Below are positions 42,329 to 51,915 of a stretch of DNA of 64,000 bases, in pieces. The stretch is from positions 1-64,000 of the forward strand of contig NZ_JBHUPT010000002.1 of NCBI RefSeq assembly GCF_049056525.1, given 5' to 3'. Position numbers and translations under genes: made by a program. Under the pieces are notes generated by a model. The model was not told the DNA's origin. It saw nothing but the letters and a program-made list of their open reading frames with translations, and searched no databases. Source of the stretch: Leisingera coralii. GTDB taxonomy: Bacteria; Pseudomonadota; Alphaproteobacteria; Rhodobacterales; Rhodobacteraceae. Positions within the stretch are counted from its first letter, which is position 1, and each line of letters starts with the position of its first letter.

Positions 42329-43201
42329 TCAGAAACGGGCGGCTTGAACCTCTGCCAGCTCCGGGATCACATCCGCAGTGCCGTGGCGGGTGACCATCAG
42401 CGCCGCGGCACGGCTGGCCTGATCCATCGCCTCTGCCATCGGCAGCCCCCGGTCCAGACCCGACAGGACATAGCCGGTGAAGGTGTCGCCGGCCCCGGTC
42501 GTGTCGACCGCAGTGACCGGCAGCGCAGGCACGTCCAGAACGGCGCCTGTTTCGCCGTCGATATGGCGTGCGCCCTTGGAACCAAGGGTGATGATCACAT
42601 CCTTGACGCCGGTTTCGCCGGGTGTCTTGCCGGTGGCCTGCTGCAACTGCTCGGCCTCCACCTCATTGAGGATCAGGAAATCCAGATACGGCAGCACGGC
42701 CTGCACCGCGTCCGCATCAAACGGGGCCGCGGCATAACATACCCGCAAACCCAGCTTCCGGCCCAACTGTGCCGCCTCTGCCTGCAGGTTGGTTTCGTTC
42801 TGCATCACCAGAATCTCGCCGGCACTTGCCTGGGTCAGCGCCTGCTCCAGCTGTTCGCCTTTGAGCACGCGGTTGGCGCCCGGGAACAGGATGATCTGGT
42901 TTTCACCCCCAGGCTCCACCGCGATGATGGCATGGCCTGTTGGCGTCTCCACGTGGGCAATATGGTCCGTCCCCGCGCCATAGTCCTTCAGCCGGCCGGC
43001 CGCCCAGGCCCCGTCTGGCCCCACTGCACCTATGTGGTGCACCTCGCTGCCGGCGCGGGTGGCGGCAACGGACATGTTGGCGCCCTTGCCGCCCAAGAAC
43101 CGGTCAAGACGCAAGGCGGCCAGGGTTTCCCCCGCCGCCGGCAGATGCGGCATGGTATAGACCATGTCCGCGTTGATTGAACCGAGGTTCCAGATCGCCA
43201 T
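42329..43201 (-). CDS. PfkB-family sugar kinase (ribokinase-like)
   Basis: A 290-residue kinase. The N-terminal 'GGKGANMSVAATRAG' and C-terminal 'DTTGAGDTFTG' (catalytic Asp239) are the two PfkB signatures. It resembles ribokinase in overall form, but no ribose transporter or regulator is adjacent, so the sugar is not certain. It lies 6 nt downstream of maeB and is probably read through from it. Confidence 0.9.
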   Translation of the reverse strand: MAIWNLGSINADMVYTMPHLPAAGETLAALRLDRFLGGKGANMSVAATRAGSEVHHIGAVGPDGAWAAGRLKDYGAGTDHIAHVETPTGHAIIAVEPGGENQIILFPGANRVLKGEQLEQALTQASAGEILVMQNETNLQAEAAQLGRKLGLRVCYAAAPFDADAVQAVLPYLDFLILNEVEAEQLQQATGKTPGETGVKDVIITLGSKGARHIDGETGAVLDVPALPVTAVDTTGAGDTFTGYVLSGLDRGLPMAEAMDQASRAAALMVTRHGTADVIPELAEVQAARF

Positions 43202-43207
43202 ATCAGA

Positions 43208-45463
43208 TCACCCGATGTTGCAGGCCGCCAGCACCGCCATGTTCAGAATGTCATTGGTGGTGGAGGTGGTCGAGCAGATCTGGATCGGCTTGTCGATGCC
43301 AGACAGGATCGGGCCGATCACCGTGGCGCCGCCCATTTCCTGCATCAGCTTGACCGAGATCGAGGCCGAGTGGCGGGCCGGCACGATCAGGATATTGGCC
43401 GGTCCGGTCAGGCGCTGGAACGGGTAATACCGCTGCGCGCGCTCATTCAGAGCCACGTCCACGGTCATCTCGCCTTCGTATTCGAAGTCGACGCCGCGCT
43501 TGTCCAGCACCGTGGGGGCGACATGCATCTTCTCGGCCCGTTCAGACACCGGGTATCCGAAGGTGGAGAAGCTGACAAAGGCCACCCGCGGCTCAAGCCC
43601 CATGTGACGGGCAACCACGGCGGCGCGTTCGGCGATATTCGCCAGGTGGTTTTCGTCCGGCCATTCATGCACCAGCGTGTCGCCGATCAGCACGATCCGG
43701 CCCTTGTGCAGCAGCGCGGTCACGCCAGCAACGCCATGGTCGGCATCGGCGTCAAACACGTGGTTGATCCGGTCCAGCACATGCGCGGACTTGCGGGTTG
43801 CGCCGGTCACCAGCCCGTCGCCATGCCCATGCGCCAGCATCAGGCTGGAGAACACGTGCCGGTCGCGGCCCACCAGGCGGTGAATGTCCTTGCGATCGAA
43901 ACCCTTGCGCTGCAGGCGGTTGTACAGGAAGTCCTTGTACAATTCGAAATGCGGCGTGTTGGCGGCGTTCACCACCTCCAGCTCACGCACGGCATCGCCA
44001 AGACCTGCCTTTTCCAGCTTGATCCGGACATCATCCTGCCGGCCCACAACCAGCGCCTTGCCGAAGCCGGAGCGCTGATACATCACCGCAGCGCGCAGCG
44101 CGCGGGGGTCGTCGCCTTCGGCAAAGATCATCCGCGACTGGGCGGAACGGGCCCGCGCGTTCAACCCGCGCAGGATCGAGGCCGTCGGGTCCATGCGGGA
44201 TTTCAGGCCAACCTCATAGGCGTCCATGTCCACGATCGGGCGGCGGGCGGCGCCGGTGTCCATACCGGCCTTGGCCACTGCCGGCGGGATCCGGTGGATC
44301 AGGCGCGGGTCGAAGGGAGTCGGGATGATGTAGTCGCGCCCGAAGGACAGCGATTTGCCATAGGCCAGCGCCACCTCATCCGGCACATCCTCACGCGCCA
44401 GGGCGGCCAGCGCGTGGGCGCAGGCGATCTTCATCTCGTCGTTAATGGCCCGGGCGTGGATGTCCAGCGCGCCGCGGAACAGGTAGGGGAACCCCAGGAC
44501 GTTGTTGACCTGGTTCGGATAGTCCGAGCGGCCAGTGGCGACAATGGCGTCCACGCGCACTTCATGCGCCTCTTCCGGAGTAATCTCCGGGTCCGGGTTG
44601 GCCATCGCAAAGATCACCGGGTTGTCGGCCATCGAGGCGACCATCTCCTGGGTCACGGCGCCTTTCACCGAAACACCCAGGAATACGTCCGCCCCGCGCA
44701 TCGCCTCTTCGAGGGTGCGCAGATCGGTCTGGATCGCATGGGCCGATTTCCACTGGTTCATACCCTCGGTGCGGCCCTGGTAGATCACCCCCTTGGTGTC
44801 GCAGGCGATGCAGTTTTCATGCCGCGCACCCATGGCTTTCAGCAGCTCGATACAGGCGATACCGGCGGCACCTGCACCGTTGAGGACGATCTTCACATCC
44901 TCGATCTTCTTGCCCGACAGATGCAGCGCGTTGATCAGGCCCGCCGCGCAAATCACCGCGGTGCCGTGCTGATCATCGTGGAAGACGGGAATATCCATCT
45001 CCTCCTTCAGGCGCTGCTCGATGATGAAGCATTCCGGCGCCTTGATGTCTTCCAGGTTGATGCCGCCAAAGGTGGGCCCCATCAGCTTGACCGCCTCGAT
45101 GAACTTGTCCGGATCTTCGGTGTCCAGCTCGATGTCGATCGAGTTTACATCGGCAAAGCGTTTGAAGAGGACCGATTTGCCTTCCATCACAGGCTTGGAC
45201 CCCAGCGCGCCCAGATTGCCAAGGCCCAGCACCGCGGTGCCGTTGGAGATCACCGCCACCAGGTTGCCCTTGTTGGTATAGTCATAAGCGGTTTCCGGGT
45301 TTTCCGCGATCGCCTCGCAGGGCACCGCAACACCCGGGGAGTACGCCAGCGACAGATCCCGCTGCGTGGTCATCGGGACAGTGGCATTGATCTCCCATTT
45401 GCCCGGAGACGGCTCCAGGTGAAACGCCAGGGCTTCCTCGTCGGTGATCTTGTTCTTGGGCAT
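43208..45463 (-). CDS. maeB: NADP-dependent malic enzyme with phosphotransacetylase-like C-terminus
   Basis: A 751-residue MaeB: oxidative decarboxylation of malate to pyruvate, giving NADPH. The malic domain (1-430) has the 'SLAYSPGVAVPCEAI' Tyr, 'VFHDDQHGTA' metal-binding aspartates and 'LNGAGAAGIACIELL' NAD(P)-fold. The C-terminal 430-751 is a phosphotransacetylase-like region, regulatory in known MaeB enzymes and sensitive to acetyl-CoA. Length and order match the family. It is a gluconeogenic/anaplerotic enzyme, often important on C4-acids. Confidence 0.96.
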   Translation of the reverse strand: MPKNKITDEEALAFHLEPSPGKWEINATVPMTTQRDLSLAYSPGVAVPCEAIAENPETAYDYTNKGNLVAVISNGTAVLGLGNLGALGSKPVMEGKSVLFKRFADVNSIDIELDTEDPDKFIEAVKLMGPTFGGINLEDIKAPECFIIEQRLKEEMDIPVFHDDQHGTAVICAAGLINALHLSGKKIEDVKIVLNGAGAAGIACIELLKAMGARHENCIACDTKGVIYQGRTEGMNQWKSAHAIQTDLRTLEEAMRGADVFLGVSVKGAVTQEMVASMADNPVIFAMANPDPEITPEEAHEVRVDAIVATGRSDYPNQVNNVLGFPYLFRGALDIHARAINDEMKIACAHALAALAREDVPDEVALAYGKSLSFGRDYIIPTPFDPRLIHRIPPAVAKAGMDTGAARRPIVDMDAYEVGLKSRMDPTASILRGLNARARSAQSRMIFAEGDDPRALRAAVMYQRSGFGKALVVGRQDDVRIKLEKAGLGDAVRELEVVNAANTPHFELYKDFLYNRLQRKGFDRKDIHRLVGRDRHVFSSLMLAHGHGDGLVTGATRKSAHVLDRINHVFDADADHGVAGVTALLHKGRIVLIGDTLVHEWPDENHLANIAERAAVVARHMGLEPRVAFVSFSTFGYPVSERAEKMHVAPTVLDKRGVDFEYEGEMTVDVALNERAQRYYPFQRLTGPANILIVPARHSASISVKLMQEMGGATVIGPILSGIDKPIQICSTTSTTNDILNMAVLAACNIG

Positions 45464-45766
45464 TTAATCTCGTGTCCTCTCCTCGTCGGGACCGTCTTAG
45501 CCCAGCCCACCGCGCCCCTCAATCCGGGGTTTCAAGAATCTGTATAGCCAGAATTGAGATAAATGCGGCTAAAAGGCGATAAATACCGTCAGGTTTTCGC
45601 CTTAAAGCAAACCTCCGGATGCTGTATTTTCTTAATAGGCATTAACCCGCACCTGCCTGTCAGGTGGCGCTGCGGCTCGTCTCTTATAGCCAGGTAAGCA
45701 CACGTCAGAAGGACGGCAGTCCGCCCGTACCCCGGGCTTTCGGATCAAGAAAAGGAACATTGCGGA
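45464..45766. promoter_or_regulatory. Divergent control region of maeB and the flagellin-like gene
   Basis: This 303-bp interval has no gene. TTAATAGGCATTAACC at 45632-45647 holds two TTAA words 6 bp apart (CtrA boxes want 7). GGCGATAA at 45575-45582 resembles the -10 of flagellar sigma-28 promoters but lacks a well-placed -35. Both are suggestive only. The long 5' region suggests a controlled flagellin promoter. Confidence 0.35.
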
Positions 45767-46600
45767 ATGATAAGCTTCCACAATAATTCCGGTGCTCTTG
45801 TTGCCTTGCAGACGTTGGGTGATGTCAATACCCAGCTCAACACCGTCCAAGACAGCATATCCACCGGCCAGGACGTCAATACCGCCCAGGACAATGCCGC
45901 CCTCTGGGCGATTTCCGAGCTGATGAATTCGGATATCTCAGGGTTGCGGTCGGTCTCCGACGCCCTGTCAATGGGGGAAGCCACCGTGGCAGTGGCCTCC
46001 GCCGGGGCGGAGCAAATCACCGAAACCCTGACCGAGATGCGGTCGCTGGCGGTGATGGCCAGCAGCGGCATGGGCGATTTCAGCAAGTATGAGGCCGCCA
46101 TGAAAAAGAAAACCGAGAAGATCAATTCGATCATCTCCGCCTCCGGCTTCAACGGGGTGAACCTGCTGAAAACGGATGTCGACGGCGCCGGCGGCACCTC
46201 CCTGACCGTTGCGTCCGGGCTCTCCGGAACCGGCGGCTTGTCGACGCTCAGCGTCGACGGCGTGGACTTCGAAGGCAGCCCGCAGTTTGACCTCGCCAAC
46301 CGCACCGCAGTCACCGACAGCGCCAGTGCACTGACGGCCTTAGGGGAGATCGAAGGCTTTCTCGCCTACGCAATCGACGGTTCGGCAGCCCTAGGTGCCA
46401 GCGCCAATCAGATGGCTGCCCAAGGCGACTATGTCAGCAAGCAGTCCGATGCCCTCACCCGGGGTTTCAGCTCGATGATCGATACCAGCATGGAAGAAGC
46501 GGCAACCAAACTCCTGGCGCTGCAGGCACAGCAGCAGCTGAGCACCTTGTCGCTGTCCATCGTCAACACGATGCCCGACACGCTGCGCAATCTCTATTGA
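45767..46600 (+). CDS. Divergent orphan flagellin
   Basis: A 277-residue flagellin-like protein. The N-terminal D0/D1 region 'ALVALQTLGDVNTQL...ISTGQDVNTAQDNAALWAISELM' and the C-terminal 'ATKLLALQAQQQLSTLSLSIVNTMPDTLRNLY' match flagellin ends, with a short central domain. The usual C-terminal 'ILSLFR' is replaced by 'LRNLY', and the N-terminus is 'MISFHNN' in place of the common SxxTN pattern. No other flagellar gene is in the window. It may be a minor filament subunit or regulator. Confidence 0.88.
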   Translation: MISFHNNSGALVALQTLGDVNTQLNTVQDSISTGQDVNTAQDNAALWAISELMNSDISGLRSVSDALSMGEATVAVASAGAEQITETLTEMRSLAVMASSGMGDFSKYEAAMKKKTEKINSIISASGFNGVNLLKTDVDGAGGTSLTVASGLSGTGGLSTLSVDGVDFEGSPQFDLANRTAVTDSASALTALGEIEGFLAYAIDGSAALGASANQMAAQGDYVSKQSDALTRGFSSMIDTSMEEAATKLLALQAQQQLSTLSLSIVNTMPDTLRNLY

Positions 46601-46703
46601 CAGCAGGCCGCCGCCGGTGCCCCCCGGCGGCAGCCATATCCGGGTTTTCCTCGGACCGCCCCCATTGTAGATGTCTGGCAAAGACGACCCCGGGGGACTT
46701 TTC

Positions 46704-49334
46704 ATGACCGTAACGCCCATGATGGCGCAGTATCTGGAGATCAAGGCAGCGCATCCGGACGCGCTGCTCTTTTACCGGATGGGCGATTTCTACGAGATGT
46801 TCTTTGAGGATGCCGTGAACGCGGCAGAGGCCCTGGATATCGCGCTGACAAAACGCGGCAAGCACAATGGCGAAGACATCCCGATGTGCGGTGTGCCGGT
46901 TCATGCTGCCGAAGGCTACCTGCTGACGCTGATCCGCAAGGGCTTCCGCGTTGCGGTGGGGGAGCAGCTGGAAAGCCCGGCCGAAGCCAAGAAGCGCGGA
47001 TCCAAGTCGGTGGTGAAGCGCGATGTGGTGCGGCTGGTGACCCCTGGCACCCTGACCGAGGATTCCCTGCTGGAGGCGCGCCGCCACAATTTCCTGGTCT
47101 CCTATTCCGAACTGCGGAATCAGGCCGCGCTGGCCTGGGCCGACATTTCCACCGGCGCGTTTCACGTGATGCCGGTTGCGCGGGTCCGCCTGTCGCCGGA
47201 ACTGGCCCGCCTGGCGCCGTCGGAACTGATCGTTGCCGACGGCCCCGCCTATGACGCCGCCCGCCCGCTGGCCGATGAATACAAGATCCCGCTCACCCCG
47301 CTGGGCAAGGCCAGCTTTGACAGCACCGCAGCGGAAAAACGCATTTGCAGCCTGTTCAACGTCAGTGCACTGGACGGCTTCGGCACCTTCACCCGCGCCG
47401 AAGTCTCGGCGATGGGGGCGCTGATCGACTATCTGGAGATTACCCAGAAGGGTAAACTGCCGCTGCTGCAGCCGCCCCAGCAGGAAGCCCAGGACCGGGT
47501 GGTGCAGATCGACGCCGCCACCCGCCGCAATCTGGAGCTCACCCGCTCGCTGTCCGGCGGCCGCGCCGGCTCGCTGCTGTCCGTCGTCGACCGGACCGTT
47601 ACCCCCGGCGGCGCCCGGCTGCTGGAACAACGCCTCTCCAGCCCGTCGCGTAATCTGGACACGATCCATCAGCGCCTGGCGGCCTTGGACTTCGCGGTTG
47701 AGCACACGCGGACCGCAGGGGACCTGCGCGCCGCATTGCGCAAGACACCGGACCTGGACCGGGCGCTCTCCCGTCTGGCCCTGGAGCGGGGTGGCCCGCG
47801 CGACCTGGCCGCCATCCGCAACGGTCTGTCGCAGGCGGAGGTGATTGCGGACCTCTGCACCGGGATGGAGCTTCCTGCACTGATGGCCGGAGCGATCTCG
47901 GATCTCCAAGGGTTCGATGATCTGCTCTCCCTTCTCGACGCAGCCCTTGTCGCCGAACCGCCGCTGCTGGCCCGTGATGGCGGATTCATCGCGGCCGGAT
48001 ATGACCCGGAACTGGACGAAGCCCGCACCCTGCGCGACGAGGGCCGCTCGGTCATCGCTTCCATGCAGCAGAAATACGCGGAGCACACCGGTGTTTCCTC
48101 GCTGAAAATCAAGCACAACAACGTGCTGGGCTACTTCATCGAAACCACTGCGACCCACGCGGATAAGATGATGTCGCCGCCGCTGAACGAGACCTATATC
48201 CACCGCCAGACGACCGCCAACCAGGTGCGTTTCACCACGGTGGAGCTGAGCGAGATCGAAACCCGCATCCTGAACGCCGGCAACTTGGCGCTGGAGATCG
48301 AAAAGCGGCTCTACGCAAGGCTTTCCGGCGCCATTCTGGATGCCGCGGCCCGCCTCAACACTGCCGCCCGCGGTCTGGCGGAGATGGACCTGCTGACGGC
48401 GCTCGCCGATCTGGCGCGCGGTGAAAACTGGACCCGCCCCAAGGTCGACAACAGCCGCGCGTTTCACGTGGAAGGCGGCCGCCACCCGGTGGTGGAGCAA
48501 GCCCTGCGCCAGCAGGGCGGGGAAACCTTTGTGGCCAACGACTGCGATCTTACCGCCCAGGATGGCGCGGCGGTCTGGCTGCTGACCGGTCCCAACATGG
48601 CCGGTAAATCGACCTTCCTGCGCCAGAATGCGCTGATTGCCCTGCTCGCCCAGATGGGCAGCTACGTGCCCGCGGAAAGCGCCCATATCGGCACCGTCAG
48701 CCAGCTGTTCAGCCGTGTCGGCGCGTCCGACGACCTGGCCCGCGGGCGCTCTACCTTCATGGTGGAAATGGTCGAGACCGCCGCCATCCTCAACCAGGCC
48801 GACGACCGCGCTCTGGTCATTCTCGATGAAATCGGCCGCGGCACTGCCACCTATGACGGCCTCTCCATAGCCTGGGCCACACTGGAACACTTGCACGAAG
48901 TGAACCGTTCCCGGGCGCTGTTCGCCACCCACTATCACGAGCTGACCCAGCTCGCCGCCAAACTGGAGGGAGTCGACAACGCCACCGTCGCGGTGAAGGA
49001 ATGGGAGGGTGAGGTGATCTTCCTGCACGAGGTGCGCAAGGGCGCCGCTGACCGTTCTTATGGCGTTCAAGTGGCCCAGCTCGCCGGCCTGCCTGCATCT
49101 GTTGTCGCCCGCGCCCGCGACGTCCTCGACATGCTGGAGCAAGGCAGCCGCGAAGGCGGGTCCAAGATCCAGATCGACGACCTGCCCCTCTTTGCTGCCG
49201 CGCCGCCGCCGCAGCCCAAGGCGCCTTCCGGCCCCTCAGCTGCCGAGGAGCTTCTGGCCAGCATCCATCCGGACGACCTCTCCCCGCGGGAAGCGCTGGA
49301 GATGCTCTACAAGCTCAAGGAAGCTGCGAACTAA
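46704..49334 (+). CDS. mutS: DNA mismatch repair protein MutS
   Basis: Recognises mismatches and starts repair. The mismatch-contact Phe-X-Glu is in FYRMGDFYEMF at the N-terminus; the ATPase Walker A is GPNMAGKST, followed by the 'STFMVEMVETAAIL' and 'ILDEIGRGTATYDG' segments. Length 876 residues is standard. The ATG (MTVTPMMAQYL) is preceded by CGGGGGAC; 11 upstream codons are not family-like. It stands alone, closed by a terminator shared with convergent grpE. Confidence 0.97.
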   Translation: MTVTPMMAQYLEIKAAHPDALLFYRMGDFYEMFFEDAVNAAEALDIALTKRGKHNGEDIPMCGVPVHAAEGYLLTLIRKGFRVAVGEQLESPAEAKKRGSKSVVKRDVVRLVTPGTLTEDSLLEARRHNFLVSYSELRNQAALAWADISTGAFHVMPVARVRLSPELARLAPSELIVADGPAYDAARPLADEYKIPLTPLGKASFDSTAAEKRICSLFNVSALDGFGTFTRAEVSAMGALIDYLEITQKGKLPLLQPPQQEAQDRVVQIDAATRRNLELTRSLSGGRAGSLLSVVDRTVTPGGARLLEQRLSSPSRNLDTIHQRLAALDFAVEHTRTAGDLRAALRKTPDLDRALSRLALERGGPRDLAAIRNGLSQAEVIADLCTGMELPALMAGAISDLQGFDDLLSLLDAALVAEPPLLARDGGFIAAGYDPELDEARTLRDEGRSVIASMQQKYAEHTGVSSLKIKHNNVLGYFIETTATHADKMMSPPLNETYIHRQTTANQVRFTTVELSEIETRILNAGNLALEIEKRLYARLSGAILDAAARLNTAARGLAEMDLLTALADLARGENWTRPKVDNSRAFHVEGGRHPVVEQALRQQGGETFVANDCDLTAQDGAAVWLLTGPNMAGKSTFLRQNALIALLAQMGSYVPAESAHIGTVSQLFSRVGASDDLARGRSTFMVEMVETAAILNQADDRALVILDEIGRGTATYDGLSIAWATLEHLHEVNRSRALFATHYHELTQLAAKLEGVDNATVAVKEWEGEVIFLHEVRKGAADRSYGVQVAQLAGLPASVVARARDVLDMLEQGSREGGSKIQIDDLPLFAAAPPPQPKAPSGPSAAEELLASIHPDDLSPREALEMLYKLKEAAN

Positions 49335-49337
49335 AGC

Positions 49338-49367
49338 AAAGGGCGGATCCAAACGGACCCGCCCTTT
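49338..49367. terminator. Bidirectional terminator between mutS and grpE
   Basis: AAAGGGCGG.TCC and GGA.CCGCCCTTT pair with one central mismatch and an AAAC loop. Both ends have A/T runs, suiting convergent mutS and grpE. Confidence 0.7.
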
Positions 49368-49420
49368 CATCTTTCAAAAAGTACTCCCGCCGGAGGCACA
49401 GGCCCGCCAGGGCCTGCTCA

Positions 49421-49984
49421 TCAGCCGGCCGGGGTCGAGGACACGCCCACCTGCGCCGCCCGCAGCAAACGGTCGTGCAGCATGAATCCTTCTGCGGACA
49501 CCTGGATGATGTCGCCCGCCTTGGTGCCCGGCACCGGTGCCTCGAACATTGCTTCATGCACCTGCGGGTCGAACTTGTCGCCAACCTCAGGCGACACAAT
49601 CCGTATGCCGTGCTTTTCGAACACGCCCAGCAGCGAGCGCATGGTCAGTTCAACACCCTCGATCAGCGCCGCAGAAACCTCGCGCTGCTCGTCGGTTGCA
49701 GCTTCGATCGCCCGTTTCATGTTGTCATAGACCGGCAGCATATCGCGGGCCAGTTTCGAGCCGCCATACTGCTCTGCCTCGCGACGTGCCTTGTCGCCGC
49801 GCTTGCGGGCGTTTTCCGCATCCGCCAGCGCCCGCATGAAGCGGTCCTTCAGCTCATCCCGTTCTGCCCGGAGCGCATCGAGTTCCAGCGAGGCGTCATC
49901 AAACTCCTCGGTCTGCGCTGCCAGCTCCTCAGCCTCGGCGGCGGCGATGTCATCCAGAAAGTCTTCGTCCTTGAGCTCTGCCAT
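49421..49984 (-). CDS. grpE: Nucleotide-exchange factor GrpE
   Basis: A 187-residue co-chaperone that releases ADP from DnaK. A long N-terminal coiled coil (about 20-85, 'LELDALRAERDELKDRFMRALADAENARKRGDKARREAEQYGGSKLARDMLPVYDN' split across the helix) leads to the C-terminal beta-domain with 'VGDKFDPQVHEAM' and 'GFMLHDRLLRAAQVGVS'. It follows hrcA by 9 nt in one heat-shock unit. Confidence 0.97.
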   Translation of the reverse strand: MAELKDEDFLDDIAAAEAEELAAQTEEFDDASLELDALRAERDELKDRFMRALADAENARKRGDKARREAEQYGGSKLARDMLPVYDNMKRAIEAATDEQREVSAALIEGVELTMRSLLGVFEKHGIRIVSPEVGDKFDPQVHEAMFEAPVPGTKAGDIIQVSAEGFMLHDRLLRAAQVGVSSTPAG

Positions 49985-49993
49985 TTTTCACCT

Positions 49994-51058
49994 CTAACTC
50001 CGGTCCGACAACAGCTTGCCGACCAGTTGTGCCGTATAGTCCACAATCGGCACGATCCGTCCGTAGTTCAGGCGCGTCGGGCCGATCACCCCCACCGCGC
50101 CGATTATCTTCCGATCCGCGTTCATATAGGGAGACACCACCAAAGAGGAACCCGAAAGTGAGAAAAGTTTGTTCTCCGAGCCGATAAAAATGCGCACGCC
50201 CTCGCCGTCCTCGGTCAGTTCCAGGAATTCGGCGATATCACGCTTGCGCTCCAGATCGTCAAACAAGGTCCGGATCCGTTCAAGCTCCTCCGCCGCACCT
50301 GGCTCCGCCAGCAGATTCGCCCGGCCGCGTACGATCAGCCGGGCCTGCTCGCTGCCGTCATCCTCCCAGACGGCCAGGCCGCTTTCAATCATGGCGTGTG
50401 CAAGACTGTCGATTTCCTGACGCCGCGCCGTGATCTCCTTTTGAATTTGCCGCTGCACTTCGCTCAGGGTCTTGCCCTCGATCAGCGCGTTCAGAAAATT
50501 CGCGGCCTCCCGCATCGAGCTCGGGGTCTGTCCCGGCGGCGGCGTGAACAGCCGGTTTTCCACATGCCCGTCGGAGAACACCAGCACCACCAGCGCCCGG
50601 TCATGCGCCAGCGAGACAAATTCGATATGCCGGATCTCAGCCTCATGCTTGGGCGTCAGCACCAGCGAGGCACCCTGTGTCACCCCCGAGAGCGCAGCTC
50701 CGACACGGTCGAGCATCCCGCCCACATCGCCGGCATTGCGGCCGAGCGTCGCGTCGATCTTCTCGCGGTCCTTGACGTTGAGATCGCCCACTTCCAGCAG
50801 ACCGTCGACAAACATCCGCAACCCCAGCTGCGTCGGCACCCGGCCGGCGCTGACATGCGGACTGTCCAATAGCCCGAGGAACTCCAGATCCTGCATCACG
50901 TTGCGGACCGTCGCAGCGCTCACCTTTTCGCTCAGCGACCGTGTCAGCGTGCGGCTGCCCACCGGATCGCCGCTTTCCAGATAGCTTTCGACCACAGCCC
51001 GGAACACCTCCCGGGAGCGGTCGTTCAAGTCCTCCAGAATGTTGTTCGGATTGCTCAT
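49994..51058 (-). CDS. hrcA: Heat-inducible transcription repressor HrcA
   Basis: A 354-residue winged-helix repressor of chaperone genes via CIRCE elements. The N-terminal 'NDRSREVFRAVVESYLESGDPVGSRTLTRSL..VSAATVRNVMQDLEFLGLLDSPHVSAGRVPT' is diagnostic. In related species it represses groESL. I see no CIRCE element in front of this operon, so autoregulation is not supported here. It diverges from rph with 143 bp between. Confidence 0.96.
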   Translation of the reverse strand: MSNPNNILEDLNDRSREVFRAVVESYLESGDPVGSRTLTRSLSEKVSAATVRNVMQDLEFLGLLDSPHVSAGRVPTQLGLRMFVDGLLEVGDLNVKDREKIDATLGRNAGDVGGMLDRVGAALSGVTQGASLVLTPKHEAEIRHIEFVSLAHDRALVVLVFSDGHVENRLFTPPPGQTPSSMREAANFLNALIEGKTLSEVQRQIQKEITARRQEIDSLAHAMIESGLAVWEDDGSEQARLIVRGRANLLAEPGAAEELERIRTLFDDLERKRDIAEFLELTEDGEGVRIFIGSENKLFSLSGSSLVVSPYMNADRKIIGAVGVIGPTRLNYGRIVPIVDYTAQLVGKLLSDRS

Positions 51059-51085
51059 CGTTCGTCCAGCATTTCTTACGGTTTA

Positions 51086-51114
51086 AACATAGGAACCCGC
51101 TACCCGGATGTCAT
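51086..51114 (-). promoter_or_regulatory. Promoter of hrcA-grpE
   Basis: On the minus strand ATGACA, 17-bp spacer, TATGTT. Extended CCTATGTTT resembles the -10 of alphaproteobacterial RpoH (sigma-32) promoters, but no CTTG-type -35 is clear. Confidence 0.4.
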
Positions 51115-51201
51115 TAAAGAGCAGAGTGTCAAAAGGTCAATCGGGCTTGCATAGCCCCGCGTCCGGGGGATATCCCCAAGCCAGCTAACAAAGGATGTGC
51201 C

Positions 51202-51915
51202 ATGCGACCCTCAGGACGAGAACTGAACGAAATGCGCCCCGTCTCGATCGAGACCGGCTTCACCAAACACGCCGAGGGCTCCTGCCTGATCAAGGTTGGC
51301 GACACCCACGTCCTGTGCACCGCCACCATCGAAGACCGCGTGCCGCCCTTCATCAAGGGCACCGGCCTGGGCTGGGTCACCGCCGAATACGGCATGCTGC
51401 CGCGCGCCACCAACACCCGGATGCGCCGCGAAGCCTCCTCGGGCAAGCAGGGCGGCCGCACCGTTGAAATCCAGCGCCTGATCGGCCGCGCCCTGCGGGC
51501 CGGCGTCGACCGCGTCGCCCTGGGCGAACGCCAGATCACCGTCGACTGTGACGTGCTGCAAGCCGATGGCGGCACCCGCTGTGCCTCGATCACCGGCGGC
51601 TGGGTCGCGCTGCGCCTTGCGGTCAACAAGCTGATGAAGGCCGGCGACGTGCAGATCGACCCGCTGCTGGATCCGGTTTCTGCTGTCTCCTGCGGCATTT
51701 ACGCCGGCCAGCCGGTGCTGGACCTGGATTACCCCGAGGATTCCGAGGCAGGCGTCGATGGCAACTTCATCATGACCGGCTCCGGCAAGCTGATCGAAGT
51801 GCAGATGTCGGCTGAAGGCTCCGTCTTCTCCCGCGATCAGATGAACCAGCTGATGGACCTCGCTGCCAAAGGCACCGTCGAGCTCGCAGAGATGCAAAAG
51901 GCCGCGTCCAAATGA
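51202..51915 (+). CDS. rph: Ribonuclease PH
   Basis: A 237-residue phosphorolytic 3' exonuclease trimming tRNA precursors. 'MRRE..SGKQGGRTVEIQRLIGRALRAGVD' and 'LDLDYPEDSEAGVDGNFIMT' hold the phosphate and metal sites. Its stop overlaps rdgB as ATGA. First gene of an rph-rdgB-hemW-DUF454 rightward unit. Confidence 0.97.
   Translation: MRPSGRELNEMRPVSIETGFTKHAEGSCLIKVGDTHVLCTATIEDRVPPFIKGTGLGWVTAEYGMLPRATNTRMRREASSGKQGGRTVEIQRLIGRALRAGVDRVALGERQITVDCDVLQADGGTRCASITGGWVALRLAVNKLMKAGDVQIDPLLDPVSAVSCGIYAGQPVLDLDYPEDSEAGVDGNFIMTGSGKLIEVQMSAEGSVFSRDQMNQLMDLAAKGTVELAEMQKAASK

Noticed and set aside
45632..45647. CtrA box before the flagellin gene
   Set aside because: The two TTAA words are separated by 6 bp, not the required 7; kept only as a hint.
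51059..51201. CIRCE element before hrcA
   Set aside because: Only a partial GAGTGTCAA half-site; the paired TTAGCACTC is absent.
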